DNA of 64,000 nucleotides, taken from contig CM070725.1 in assembly GCA_036346275.1 (NCBI GenBank), positions 46,934,104 through 46,998,103 of the forward strand, written 5' to 3'. The notes under the pieces were generated by a model. That model was not told the DNA's origin. It ran no database searches and worked only from the letters and a program-made list of their open reading frames with translations. The stretch's first letter is position 1. Every line of letters starts with the position of its first letter. Positions 45,801-57,239 of this stretch are shown here, piece after piece. This DNA comes from Otatea glauca. Its lineage: Eukaryota; Streptophyta; Magnoliopsida; Poales; Poaceae. A program made the translations under genes and the position numbers.

Positions 45801-48130
45801 GTATTATGGTCGTCGTAACCTTTAATATCATATAAGCTTTTTCAACAATGAATATGATGTCTCGTCTAAACACTAAAATGTATGAAATTAGCTTAGATAT
45901 GTTCTTCAAAGTATATACTATCCTTTTTCGAAGAAATAATCTTATTTCATCATGTTTTGCATATAAATTCTATTAGCCAAATAACCCTAAGTGGTATGTT
46001 TAATGAGCTTCATAATATGAATAACTGATCTTTGTAATAATAATGAAGTTTGCAGCTAATATATTTGTATCACCAGAACCTTCTTGAAAACCATAAATAA
46101 ATCTAGTAATCTAGCTTAATGGATCTAACTCATTCAAAAACCCTTCTTATGCAAATCGCTTAAGGCTAAGTGCTATTCGCCTAACCCTTTAATTAGTGTT
46201 TTAATTCTTTTAATCTGAATAATTTTAGCATCTATAATTCGAAGTTATAAATACAAAAATTCATAATTTTAGCCTCTTGAACTCATAGATCAAGAATATA
46301 TAATCTATAAAAGAAACCCTGTTTTGTTCGTCATTAAGCCATTAAGTATATGAATATGTAATTACCTAAATCATGAGATCTTGAAATCTTGTAATTCAAA
46401 CCCTAAAGTATGCCTGTTTTCTGTAGTGAATCTTTATTTGATTTTCTGCCTGTTTTCTTTTTGCCCTTATTGAAGTTTATTATTTGCTATATTTTCCGAT
46501 TGATCGACGTGTAGAATCCGACGGCTCTACCTCCGTCAGTTGCGACCGCATCTTCGTCGTAAGCAATAAATAAGCAAGGCAAGCACCCCCTTTTGATCAT
46601 CTTGATCCCAGTATTTAATTTGCATTGTGTTTATTAAAATGTTTCATGCATGCGTTTATTTTCTGTAAATTCGCTATTTTGTGGTGATGGTAGTTATACC
46701 TGTCGTCTCATGAAACTTCCTTGATAAGTATGGATATGTGAACCTTGATAACCATAGATTAAGCATAGACATTATTTAATGTTATCATGAGTATATGCGA
46801 TTACTTTTATCCATGCTTAGCCATGCTTTTAGAACAAATGAGAATGATGATCAGATCAAAATTTGTCTCTTAAGAAATGGAAAATGATGGAAATGAAGCT
46901 GTTGGTTATGGGTCTTTTCATTAAAAACCCAAAATAAAACTATGGTTTTGATGCGGACGATTATTGGCAATAGCCGGAGGTGCAGAGGGATTTGCATGTA
47001 GTGTAGGGTGGAGTATCGCCCGTGTCGGATTAAGGACCGAACATAGTGTTGTATGATCCAAGATAATCCATACAACCACAAGTGTTGGGATGGGGCAGCC
47101 TTAAACCAATTAAGTTATCTAGTTTAACTTTGCATTTCCAGGTCTGCTTGTAGGGGTTTCTACATACCAAAGCAACGGTGTACACCTTGCTATGAACCGA
47201 AACGTGGTGTTGGGTGTGATGTGAAATGAACCACGTCTTGGGTGTGTGTTTCTGTTTCTATGGCGAGGGATCAACATCCCGGGCTGGTGCAAAGTTAACT
47301 TAGATAATGTAAAGGTTTTCGTCATGAACATTCTGGCCACACGCCAAAGGTGCGTGAAACATGCGGCAAAAAGAAAAGGTCATGACTTGTGGGTAAAGTT
47401 GTACACCTCTGCAGAGTGTAAATCTAATCGATTAGCCGTCCCATCGGTCATGGGAAACTTGGTGAACTTGCACTAGTTAAATGGTTTTGTATTTTCTAAA
47501 ATGGGTTTTGGTTTGAGCTTGTTTTAGCAGCTGTTGCTTTATGTCAAAGGATCGACTTTGTTGGATTCCATTTCTGGATTATTCGATATTCACGAAGGGT
47601 TGTGAGTATTACTTATGCTTTACTTATTTCATATCAGTCAACTTGCTCCTACAAATTCCGTTTACAAATAACTTGATGTTACAATATCAATTCTGCTTTA
47701 TGCAAATTAACCGTAGTAGCCTCCTTTGAAATGGCCTGCATATATTATAAGTTTTGCTAAAGTCTTGCGGAGTACGAAAGTACTCACCCTTGCCTATATG
47801 TTGTTTTTAGGTGGATAAGTTAGCGAAGCTTCGAGGATTCCTTTCGTCGCAGGTTGCGGGATTTTTCTTCATCGTGATCTTTCTATGGATTATGCCTTGT
47901 CGGTTGCCTGCGGGTTTTGGATGGGCACACTACAAGACTTTGCTTCTTTTACTGCTATATGCTCTGAGTTGTAAGATTTTCTTTGTATAATAGCTTCCGC
48001 TTAATAATATGTTGTATAGTTGTGATTCCAATTGTTGTGTATGTGCGTACTAGCTACTGATCATGGGACTAGTACGGAATGCACATTAGATTTCCATTTT
48101 TGCATGTATGTAAAAATGGGGGTCGTTACA
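42828..48130 (+). mobile_element. Solo LTR of a giant-LTR gypsy family (5303 bp)
   Basis: Starts TGTAACATCCCG and ends GGTCGTTACA, with perfect AGATA duplications outside. There is no internal domain, so it is a product of LTR-LTR recombination. It is related to the chromovirus LTR at 9946-14057: similar start (TGTAACAACCCG), a shared segment with GTGTCGGATTAAGGACCGAA (47020-47039; on the minus strand of the chromovirus LTR) and a similar end with GATCATGGGACTAGTA. It has a GC-rich block at about 43620-44590 between AT-rich arms. ORFs inside are not convincing. Confidence 0.93.
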
Positions 48131-50239
48131 AGATATTTTTAAATATCACAAAAACAAAACTCTAATATAGTCATTCAAATCTAAAATTTGATTTTTCGAA
48201 ATCCCTCACATAGACTTGATCAAAAGCGTGACTACAAGCTAGAAAAAGTCAATAAGATCAAATCTTATGCCATTTGGTGATCAACTCATGATTAAAATAA
48301 TTTACAAAACACATTTGCAAATAAACCGAGAACCCATGAGATCAATCCTCTAGCCATGTAAGGATCAGCACATGATCCCGATACTTTGCAAAACATATTT
48401 GCAAATGCCAACACATGCTTTAGGATCAAAACCATAACCTCTAGATTATTTGCAAAACACATTTGCAAATAAAAAATCATAAACTTTACTTAGCCTTGTG
48501 ATGATCAACACATGATCAAATCACAAACTAAAACACCGATGCAGGAGCTCTCACCTTTTGCAACACATGCAAAACTTAGCTCTATGCAAAAACCACAAAA
48601 ACCAAGTTACATGAGCTATCTCCCTTTTTGCAACACATGCAAGTCCATAGCTCCATGCAAAACCCAAATCGATTAAGATTCAATAAGAAGCGAGCATGAG
48701 CTCCCTTATTTGCAACACATGTAAATACTTAGCTCATGCAAAATCCAAACAAGAGAGTGAGCTAGAGTGAACCGGATTGAGTTCATCAACACATGATGAA
48801 ACTCAAACTATAAGACTCGACCCCTCTTAATAGTACAGCAACCTATACTAGCAACCCGGTCTCCCATCCAAACATCGAGACCGGTAAAAGACTAGGAACA
48901 CATCCTTAGCCCTAGCTAGTTTTACCTTTGCTTTTCGCAGCCACTTGGAGCTTTCATGATGACCGATCATCTTCTCTTCAAGTAGGAATCTTCATCTTGT
49001 TCATCAACACATGATGAACTCCTCTTGTCTTAGCTTCGGGATCCTCTTTTGAAGCTCATCTACACATGATGATGTACTTGTCCCATTTATCCATCTCAAC
49101 CTTGGACTTAACCTATTTCAAACTCATTGAAAGTGTTAGTCCAAAACACATGGTTGTCTCGATCATCATTGCACTCCATTAACACATAATGGATGCTCCC
49201 AAGATTCTTTGATTTTTCCTTTGATGATTGACCACAAACCAAAGACAAATGATTGAAAGATTAATTGTGTCTTGAGTATACTAATGCAACTAATGCTTCA
49301 TATACTCAAGAACTTTCGATTGCCCTAGGATCAACAAAGTGAACCATCAACACATGACTAGTTCTTTGTTGATTGAATGGCAACCGAACACAATTTAAAT
49401 TGTATTTAAATTATCATGAGTATATATTAACTACACAAGTTTCATATACTCAATTCGATGGAATCTAAAAGTAATGATCCAATTTATATGGAGTGGTGGA
49501 AAGGGATCAATACTGTTAAGACCATTAATTACAGAATAAACTCCGTTAGATGTGTGCATACAAATAATTGAACTTGAATCAATATGCACATATTCAATTT
49601 TTGATTGCTTTTGAGTTTATCCTATATTGCCCTGAGTATATTACAACTATACAAGTTAAATATACTCAAGGGGTTGTTTCAAAGTAATGATCCTTGATAT
49701 AGAAAGATGAATTAGACCAATACTTTGAAACTTCAAGATTAAGCATGAACTCCTCCTAAATGTGTGCATTCATGTATATATGGAGTTGAAACATTAATGC
49801 ACATCTTGAGGTCTAAATAATAGTAGAGTTCATCATTTAACTTGAATCCAAAATATGCATTAAGATATCGTAAAATGAATACGAGTACATACCTTGGGTT
49901 TTCCATTTTTAATGAGATGAGACTGATCAAAGATATACTCAATAAAAGAGTTAGTCTCATATTTGAATTCATCAATATGATTATGAATATTATATCCAAA
50001 GAATGCAACAAGATATGATAATATGAACTCGAATGCGTACCTTTGATATTTCCATCTTTTCATCCAAAAGAGACTAATGACAGTTAAGCTCAACAAAAGA
50101 GTTAGTCTTATAAAAGATTTATCATTAATTAACAATTGAGACTAATCAATATTATTATTATCAAAAGAGTTATTCTCAATATTAGATTTATCATTAACAC
50201 AAAAACCAACTTAATGGAGCTTGAACTTTCAGGGTGAGG
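48131..50239. other. Non-coding middle of the inverted-arm repeat
   Basis: AT-rich, with many short dispersed repeats of the types GCAAAACACATTTGCAAATAA, GCAACACATGCAA and CATCAACACATGATGAA between 48300 and 49370. Short minus-strand ORFs at 49739-50135 are repetitive and not called. Confidence 0.5.
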
Positions 50240-50954
50240 ATTATAAATACCCCCGCACTTGCATAGTAGAAGCTCTTGGTCACTCATGGAATACATATTG
50301 AGCTCTAGCAAGTCTCTTTTGCTTATAAGTACATTAAATTCTCATTTTTGAGTGAGCAAAAGGCATTCAAGTGTTGCATATAGATTTGAGCCATTTAGAT
50401 ATTTGATTCATCCTCAAGTAAGCATCATTACTCTATTCTCTTGGAGGTTGTCGCCTCTTAGACGACTTGGAGGCGTTAGTGCGCGGTGAGCTTATCGACG
50501 AAGGTTGTGAGAAGCCCCAGCAAAGTGTGAAGGTCGGAGTTCGCCTACCCGGAGTGGGCAAGAACTACCATAGTGGTCGAGGAAAGCTCAAGTGATTGGA
50601 GCCAGCTTGAAGTTGTTCAAGTCACCTCAACGTGGATTAGGGGAGACCGGCAAGTCTCCGAGACCACGGGATAAATTATTGTGTCTCATTCTCTTGTGGG
50701 TTAAAATTTTCTTTTCTTGAAATTTTCTTTTCTTGAGTACAATTTACATTTCTAGCAATTTAAGTGTATTATTCTTGTCCCTAGAATTATATCTTGCTTA
50801 TACTTAGATTGTTGGAGCACTTAGTGAACCCTAGAGAATTTATTCTCAATTGTCTCAAATTGCAATTCTTACTTAGTAATTTTATTTATTGAACTTAGAG
50901 CCGAAAAATTTAGAAACCTTCTATTCACCCCCTTTAGTCGGTTATCCTTGATCC

Positions 50955-51290
50955 TAAAAGTAGTATTATTATGAAAGTTCTTTGGAAAACAAACTTACAC
51001 ATATCATTTTCAAATGTTTCAATCTAAATATTAAAAAACTATCTTTGCTAAAGTTTAGCAAACTTGACTACTCGGAGTACTAGTTAACGCAGCGGCTCCG
51101 CTGACAACAAGTGCCCTCGCACTATGTATGTCGGCGCAACTCGCAACACCGACGTGGCAGTGCCAGATTGGACCTCATCCCCCACGTTTTCTTTTTCTGC
51201 CGAGATGGGCCCGCGCAGAAGCCCTTGCCCTCCGCCCGGCACACAAACGGCCACTGCCGATGGGGCCCGCTCGGCATGTCACACATTTCG
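50955..51290. other. Unassigned stretch
   Basis: AT-rich to about 51075, then GC-rich sequence to 51290. No gene is recognised; the 62- and 69-codon ORFs here are overlapping and unsupported. Confidence 0.4.
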
Positions 51291-51508
51291 AGGTTCTAAG
51301 TTTGTAAATTTTGATCAACTATTAGTCCTATAATATATAAATTATATGAAACAAAAGTGATACCGTTAGATTCGTATTCGAAAGCACTTTTCTATAGTTA
51401 TGATTTTGTAGCTATGAACAAAGTATTATAAAAAAATTAACAGTTAAAGTTCAACTTTAAAATCGTACTAAGTCAAACTGTGCCTTATAAAAATAAATGG
51501 AGGGAGTA
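51290..51508. mobile_element. Stowaway-like MITE, right part
   Basis: Ends AAATGGAGGGAG followed by TA (51507-51508). On the other strand this reads TACTCCCTCCATTT, the conserved Stowaway terminus with its TA target. Internal AGTTCAACTTTAAAATCGTACT-like sequence is also usual for the group. A matching left terminus is not found near 51290, so it is truncated. Confidence 0.65.
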
Positions 51509-53100
51509 AAAGCCTACATGCAGAAGCTCGGCTTGCTTCCTCCCAACGGTGTATTGACCCTGCACAATGGAAAGGCTGTGGCCTGTGGCCTGTGGGACCT
51601 GACTAAAGCGACATGGCAATGGCAAGCATTAGCAAGACCAAAAGGAGGAGGGGGATCATTCGGCATGTGAGGCTTCATATATCCTCACTGGGTTTTGCAA
51701 TGCATCTATCATGGGAAGATGGTCACATCGGCTGGTCACAGTTCAATGGTTTGCCAATTGCAACGCTGTCAGTTGTAGAGGCACAGGCATATACTATCTA
51801 GCCACTGCTACCACTAGCTCGAGACCGGGGTAGCATCTCTTAATTTCTCGCGTTACATTTCTGAATCTGACTCAGCCTCTCTCCAGTCGTGAGGTGAGGA
51901 GGTTGATGCTTGATGGCTAATGAGTGCTTCACAGCTTTTATATAAATAAATGCCTCTCTGGATGCATTCAGGTTACTGTGCTAGCAGTGCAGGCAATGCG
52001 ACTTCAGTGGTGTTCAAAAGGCAGCTTCAGCCTTGGTTCTTGAAGCTGTCACTGTGCCACTTTATGTCTGTGTCTATCAGCATGGTGGATTTCATTTAGT
52101 TGAGTAGCATCTTTGTGTGACTTTTGGACCTGTTGAGTATTTTTTTATTATTTAATTTCTATCCAAACGAAATTATAAATCTAATCTTTTCTTTATCACA
52201 ATGCAGCAGCGCTCCCGTAGCGCAACATCTCGTTAGCACCATAGCAGCATAGTCTATCGCGATAGGTAGGATGGACCTACCGTGATAGAAGAGTTGCCGT
52301 GTACGCCAAGCTTAACAAATGGTGATGTAGGCTAGCAACTTGGCAGGTACCTACCGAGCACCTTTCCTCGATTGTATTTAATTAATCGATTAATGGAGTG
52401 GCTAATTAAGAGCCATACTTGATTAATTGATTAATTAAGTGAGTAATTGACTATCCGACTACTCGGCAAAGAATTGATTAACTGATGGACGCTATAGGCA
52501 AGGTCTTCAGTTAATGCAGTGACTAATCCCTGCTGAGGAACGGGAGATCGGAAGAAGCCTGCGGAGCTATTAGTCTACGGCATCTACTGCTGAGCTTGGG
52601 TACGCGACAATTCTCCTGTTGCATTGGGTCCGCCCTACATGCTTCGATGGTCTATGCTACAGGAGCACGATAGACAATACATGTTACTTAGGGCTGTTTC
52701 TACAATAAAAAAAGCTAGATTTATATTTTTGTACCAACGAAACAAAATAAGAGAGAAAAAATTAGTGCAACAGGCCAAAAAAGCCAAAGACTCCATCTTT
52801 GCCAGTGAGTGGCACTTTGGGAATGCAGGTGGCCAATGGCAATGAATGGAGCTTTCCACGAAAAACAATAGCTGGTCTTATCTGTGTGAAAGTGATTGAT
52901 GGAGAGGGCGTGCACTTGCCAGAAAGATGAAACTTGGCCTCATTTAAAGACGTATATACACAGAGGCGTCAATTCATGGAAAAAGATGAAGTCAAGTTTC
53001 AGACATGACCTGCTATTATGCTAGCCGTAGTATCTATCTACAGAGTACAGACCTTCACACGAAGATTAGTTGAAAAGTTGCTTGAGAGACCGTACGGTAG
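51509..53100. other. Unassigned sequence
   Basis: No convincing gene, RNA or element end. It includes an AT-rich stretch of repeated ATTAATTGATTAATTAAG-type motifs at 52375-52445. Overlapping 60-77-codon ORFs on both strands around 52620-52915 look random. Confidence 0.4.
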
Positions 53101-53279
53101 TTTATTTATATTTACTATGAGTATTTGATTGTGTTTAAATTTGTAGTGTTCATGTTTGAGTTTGAAATAAGTTTACTTTTATTTTAAGCAATTTAGATAA
53201 AGTGGTTGTGGACTAAAGTGATCACAACCTAATTAAATGATCTAGGGTGAAATCCTTATATGTTTGTCTCGCCGAAGAC

Positions 53280-53425
53280 TTGATTGGTCGTGGCCTTAAA
53301 TGGTCAAGGCACTCTTCAGTGGTTGTGGCCTTAAGTGATCGGAGCACTCTTAAGTGGTTGTGGCTTTAAATGGTCAGGACACCCTTAAGTGGTTGTGGCA
53401 TTGAAGAGTGGTTGTGACATAACGT
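53280..53425. repeat. Minisatellite, ~34-bp unit
   Basis: About four to five units of AGTGGTTGTGGCCTTAAATG followed by GTCA(A/G)GGCACTCTTA variants (starts near 53284, 53319, 53353, 53388, 53406). A related GTGGTTGTGGACTAAAGTG lies just upstream at 53202. Confidence 0.75.
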
Positions 53426-53664
53426 GAGATCCTTAGATGTGTGACTAGTCAGCAAATTAAATATTGTATATTATGTTGGACATTGCTATGTGATGTGTTT
53501 GCTTGTTGGTGATGGTTGTAGGACTTTAAAGCTAGGTCATGGTGAGACAGAGGAAACCGAGACTAGGCTAGGAGAGTTGAGGTGCAGACAGTCAAGGTGA
53601 TGTCAGAAGATTACGAGGCCAGGGAGTTGCTGCAAGACGGAATGACAAGTGGATGAAGGAGATG

Positions 53665-53669
53665 CTAAC
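53665..53669. repeat. Target-site duplication, left copy (CTAAC)
   Basis: Matches 54533-54537. Confidence 0.9.
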
Positions 53670-54532
53670 TGTCGGTGTTTCGAGCACCGGCAAGTGAATT
53701 TTTAGTCAAGGGGCCGCGCGTTCCCTCTCCTTGAATGGTTAGACTCAGGGAGCCCAAGACGTATACTGGTTCAGGCCGAATGTCCCTACTCTAGTTCGTG
53801 CGGTGGTGCTATATTGCTTCGGGTGCAGATGACTGCGGGTGTTTTACAAGCGAGAGCTAAGAAAACGAGAAGAGGATGGTTCGATCCCTCGATCCATCCC
53901 TTCTCCCAGAGGACCCTGCCTCCCTTTATACAGTCGGAGGGGGCAGGTTACAGGGGAAGTTGGGAGAGGAAAGGATGAGGTGTCCTACGCTAGGAGTTCT
54001 GGCTCTGGGTCTTGGCGATGTGATCGGTCGTCCACTTACCCCACGCCGGGTCGGTGGACTCATCGAGTGGCGTAGTTTTTCGTGTAGTCAGGGAATGGCG
54101 CTCCTACCCTTCTGTACGCTTGTCAGATGCTGACGCCATAATGCGTGGCTCCGGTGCTGCCTCGGGAGGGAGCGCGTCCCCACACTGTGCATGACTGGAT
54201 GATGAGACTGGAGTCTTGACTTTGGCGACCTTCTTGCTGCCCTAGGAAGGAGCCACCTGCCCTCGCACGGTCACTCCGCGCTGTCGTGTCCGTGGGGGCA
54301 GGTGACCAACGGCTCGCGACAGCCTGGCACTCGGTCCTCGGCGGAGATCGCTTCGGCTTGGTCAGAGCTCACGGGGTCCGACCCGTGGCGGGGGTCGGAC
54401 GCCCCCTGGTTGGTTTGGTCGGGGTCGAGTGTCTTTCGTGGCCCAGCGAGGGTCTTTGGTCAGAGCCAGTCTTGGGGCAGCCCGTTCGTCATTCCGGGCC
54501 GCTGGGGGTACCCGTGGTGAGAGTGTTCGTCA
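53670..54532 (-). mobile_element. Solo LTR of the LARD-like family (863 bp)
   Basis: Reverse-complement match to the LTRs at 19653-20499 and 22751-23615, running from TGTCGGTGTTTCGAGCACC to GAGAGTGTTCGTCA. A perfect 5-bp target-site duplication CTAAC lies at 53665-53669 and 54533-54537. No interior is present. Confidence 0.94.
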
Positions 54533-54537
54533 CTAAC
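54533..54537. repeat. Target-site duplication, right copy (CTAAC)
   Basis: Matches 53665-53669. Confidence 0.9.
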
Positions 54538-55633
54538 TTAAGTCTTACTCAAGCGAATAAAGATCGTTGGATTAAGGGTTCGTGAGTGTAGTAGCGGTTA
54601 AGTTAGTGAGGCTTTGAGAAACGTGTAAGTCTGTATCAAAACCTATTATGTTGTTGATTTTCGGGTTAGCCCATATACAAGTGAGGAAGTTAATTCCAGT
54701 CATTGATGAGGTTCCTTTTGGACTAAGGAAGTTATCTAACAGTGGAGATTGCTCCTAGTAAGCTATAAATGGAGGGGTAGAGGGATGTCTCTTCTTAAGA
54801 GTTTTAGGGTTTTTGAGAAGAATTTTGGTTTCCTAATGCTCTCTTGAGCTTTGCCCATCTAGTTGTGAGGCTTTATAACCGTTCCTCTTATGAAGAAATA
54901 GAAATAATTTTCATGCTCAAGTTCTTGCTCATTTGGTTGCTCTTTCCTCTTGAGTTTGATATCTTTTTTCTTGTTCTTGTGTTGCCAAGGATGAATGATT
55001 GTTGGATGAATCTTCTATTGATCATATCCCAATCATCTAGGAAAGTTGCAACTACCTCTTATAAGTTTTTGCAAGAAACCGATCATTTTGCTTGAGAAGA
55101 GAAAGTTTTTTGGTGGATCGTGTTCTTGCTCATTTAAGGGTTGTTTCTTTGTTGTTCTTGTTTGCTGTGACATGTGGAAGACCATCTAGGGTCATCTTTA
55201 TCATCAAATCCCCATGTGCAAACTTAGGTTGAAGTTTTTGGGTTTTACCTGGTTTTGGTGTAACCTTCCTTAGATTAGAAAAAATGTTAGAACTTTGATA
55301 TCAATCCTTGTGATTGAAGGTTGAAATAGGTTCTTGGCATCCATAGGAAGCTGTATACAAAATTTCACGAGTTTTGGATCATCCAACCAAAAGATACATC
55401 AATTCTTGGATTGAACTCCTGCAGTTTTTACTATTCACTCTATTTCACTGTTCATCCGACCTATTCCTATTCCCAACCTGCTCTTTTTAGTTAGAGAAAT
55501 GGTTTGAATTTTCTAAGGGAAATTTTATTTGGCTCCTATTCACCCCCGCTAGTCGCCATTTTAGGTCCTACATTGCTATAACTTCTGTTCAATGCAAGAG
55601 AAGGGGAACATGATTGATATTAATCTAGAATTG

Positions 55634-55807
55634 GGAATTGGGTCGTGCTGGCATTGTACAGGCCTAGTGGGCCATGGGTTAGGACCATGTTGTGCTGGCC
55701 TAGCCCACCGTGCCATGCCAGGAATTGGGCCGTGTCGGTATGGCACAGGCCTGGTGGGCTATGGGCTAGGACCATGTTGTGCTGGTCCAGCCCACCGTAC
55801 CATGTCA
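55634..55807. repeat. Tandem duplication of 87 bp, GGCC-rich
   Basis: Units 55634-55720 and 55721-55807 share GGAATTGGG.CGTG, TAGGACCATGTTGTGCTGG and AGCCCACCGT.CCATG. Related CGTGCCATG/GGCC motifs are scattered to about 56240, suggesting a larger decayed repeat. Confidence 0.8.
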
Positions 55808-55809
55808 TG

Positions 55810-57230
55810 TCGGTATACCTCACCTCCTGCCATATCTGCTTAGGTCTAGTCCATTTAGACTATAGTAGATGAAAGGAGGTAGGAAGCACGGTATTGCATG
55901 TGGCAAGGGGTGGCGGGCATGGAAGATGAGTTAAAGAGGCATATATGATTTCTCTCTCGGTCGAATGAGGAAGGCAGGAGGTAGCCAGGGGCCCAAGGAA
56001 GGAGAAAAGAGTAAAAGGAAGAGGGCAAGGGTCGTTGGCCCTATTTCGTGTTGTGCTAGCCTAGTCATACATGTCGTATCGTTCTGACCATCATGCCTGG
56101 TTGGTAGACTCAGCCCATATCTATCGTTCGTGCCATGCTAACCTGGCCTGCCACTATTCATGCCATGTCGTGCTTTAGATCGTGCCTTGCCTGTCGGCCA
56201 TAGGTCAGCCCAGAAAAGCTCGGGCCAAGTCCTAGGTCTATAAACGACTATAATTTCATTTAGAGAGAACCATGTACAGATTCCAGCCCCTCGTGTACAT
56301 GACCATAGATGTTCTGAAACTTAGTTACTCTCTGCTCGGAGTCAGAAGTGCACAACAAAAGCACTAACTGAGCAACATTGCCATCTTGATCCAGATCGAA
56401 TTCAGACAATTCATTCATGAGGGAGCGAGAGGGCTCCGAGGAGATTAATTAACCATCCATCATCTTTCCAGTCTCTTTTATTGTGAAATAAACTTGCTCC
56501 AGGCCTCCAGCCAACTCTTATTTTAATTCCCTCCATCCATATGTTCAGTCAGCCATTCACTCGTTCATTAACGACTCATGAGAAAGAAAGGCCATGCTAC
56601 AAGAAGGCAAGACACCAGCAGCCACCATGTGAGCAACACATGATCAGGCTCGGAGATCGGGAGAAAGAGAGAGAGAGACATCAATCAGAGAGCTAGGCCA
56701 ACATGCACAGAGAGAGGGGGGGATCAAAGGACGATCATCGCCCGTGCCCGGCCCGGCTCCGGCGCACTGTCGGCCGCCCCTACACCACCACCCGAATGCC
56801 GCCATCCATTGCACGTCATGTCACGGGCAGCCATGAATCAGCCCTCCTCCTTATCCAATAGCATGCTAGCTACGTGCCACTTCAAGTGCTCAATCTATCT
56901 TGCAGAAAGTCGCTGCCAACAGTCGCTAACAGATAGGTCCCAATGAATCGCGTTGGGTCAGTAGGGGCTGTGTGTCGATGACTGTTCGCCACGATTTCGT
57001 GGAGTGGATCGGCGAGGCACCGATCGTCCTCGTCAACATCGCCGTGTCCGGCGGCCGGGAGCTTGCTCGCTCGATATCGCCTCTTTGAGCATGTTTTAAT
57101 GGTTTTCAAAGCATAAGTAAATTGTTCGTCTTTTCTCATTAACTTAAGTTTTTAGGTAAACTAATTTGTATATGCAACTCAATAGTGGAATTTTACGGTG
57201 GATAACATGTGTAGTAAATAGTAGTAGTAG
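55810..57230. other. Unassigned sequence
   Basis: Includes decayed GGCC/CGTGCC repeats to 56240 and a GA-rich microsatellite-like stretch at about 56660-56730. A GC-rich part at 56740-57080 contains a minus-strand 85-codon ORF without recognisable motifs. No gene is called. Confidence 0.4.
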
Positions 57231-57239
57231 AAATCAGAT

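Larger units (their letters stand above)
41633..50954. mobile_element. Repeat with inverted LTR-like arms (split by a solo LTR)
   Basis: The left arm (41633-42822) and the right end (about 50240-50954) are imperfect inverted repeats. Left starts GATCGAGGATGCCGACTAGA with GGGGGGTGAATAGG; right ends CTATTCACCCCCTTTAGTCG then CCTTGATCC. Both also share, in opposite orientation, ACTTGCC.TCTC.TCTAATCCAC and AAGTTG/GCTGGG/CTTCTCACAA blocks. Each arm has a TATA box facing outward (minus near 42381, plus near 50241). ATTCACCCCC near the U5 end recalls Ty1/copia LTRs of grasses. No coding sequence lies between. It is either two head-to-head LTR copies or a foldback-like element. Confidence 0.55.
53105..55572 (+). 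mobile_element. Older LTR-like repeat, interrupted by a solo LTR
   Basis: Sequence on both sides of the solo LTR at 53670-54532 appears to be one LTR-like unit. It has a minisatellite in the upstream part, a TATA box CTATAAATGGAGG at about 54763, a pyrimidine-rich leader, and an end ATTCACCCCCGCTAGTCG with GTCCTACA at about 55541-55572. This end resembles those at 41633 (inverted) and 50954. The 5' limit is uncertain. ORFs are short and not called. Confidence 0.5.

Noticed and set aside
48300..49370. Regular CACATTTGCAAAT / AACACATGATGAA repeats as a satellite
   Set aside because: Spacing is irregular and motifs differ; more like diverged dispersed repeat sequence than a tandem array.
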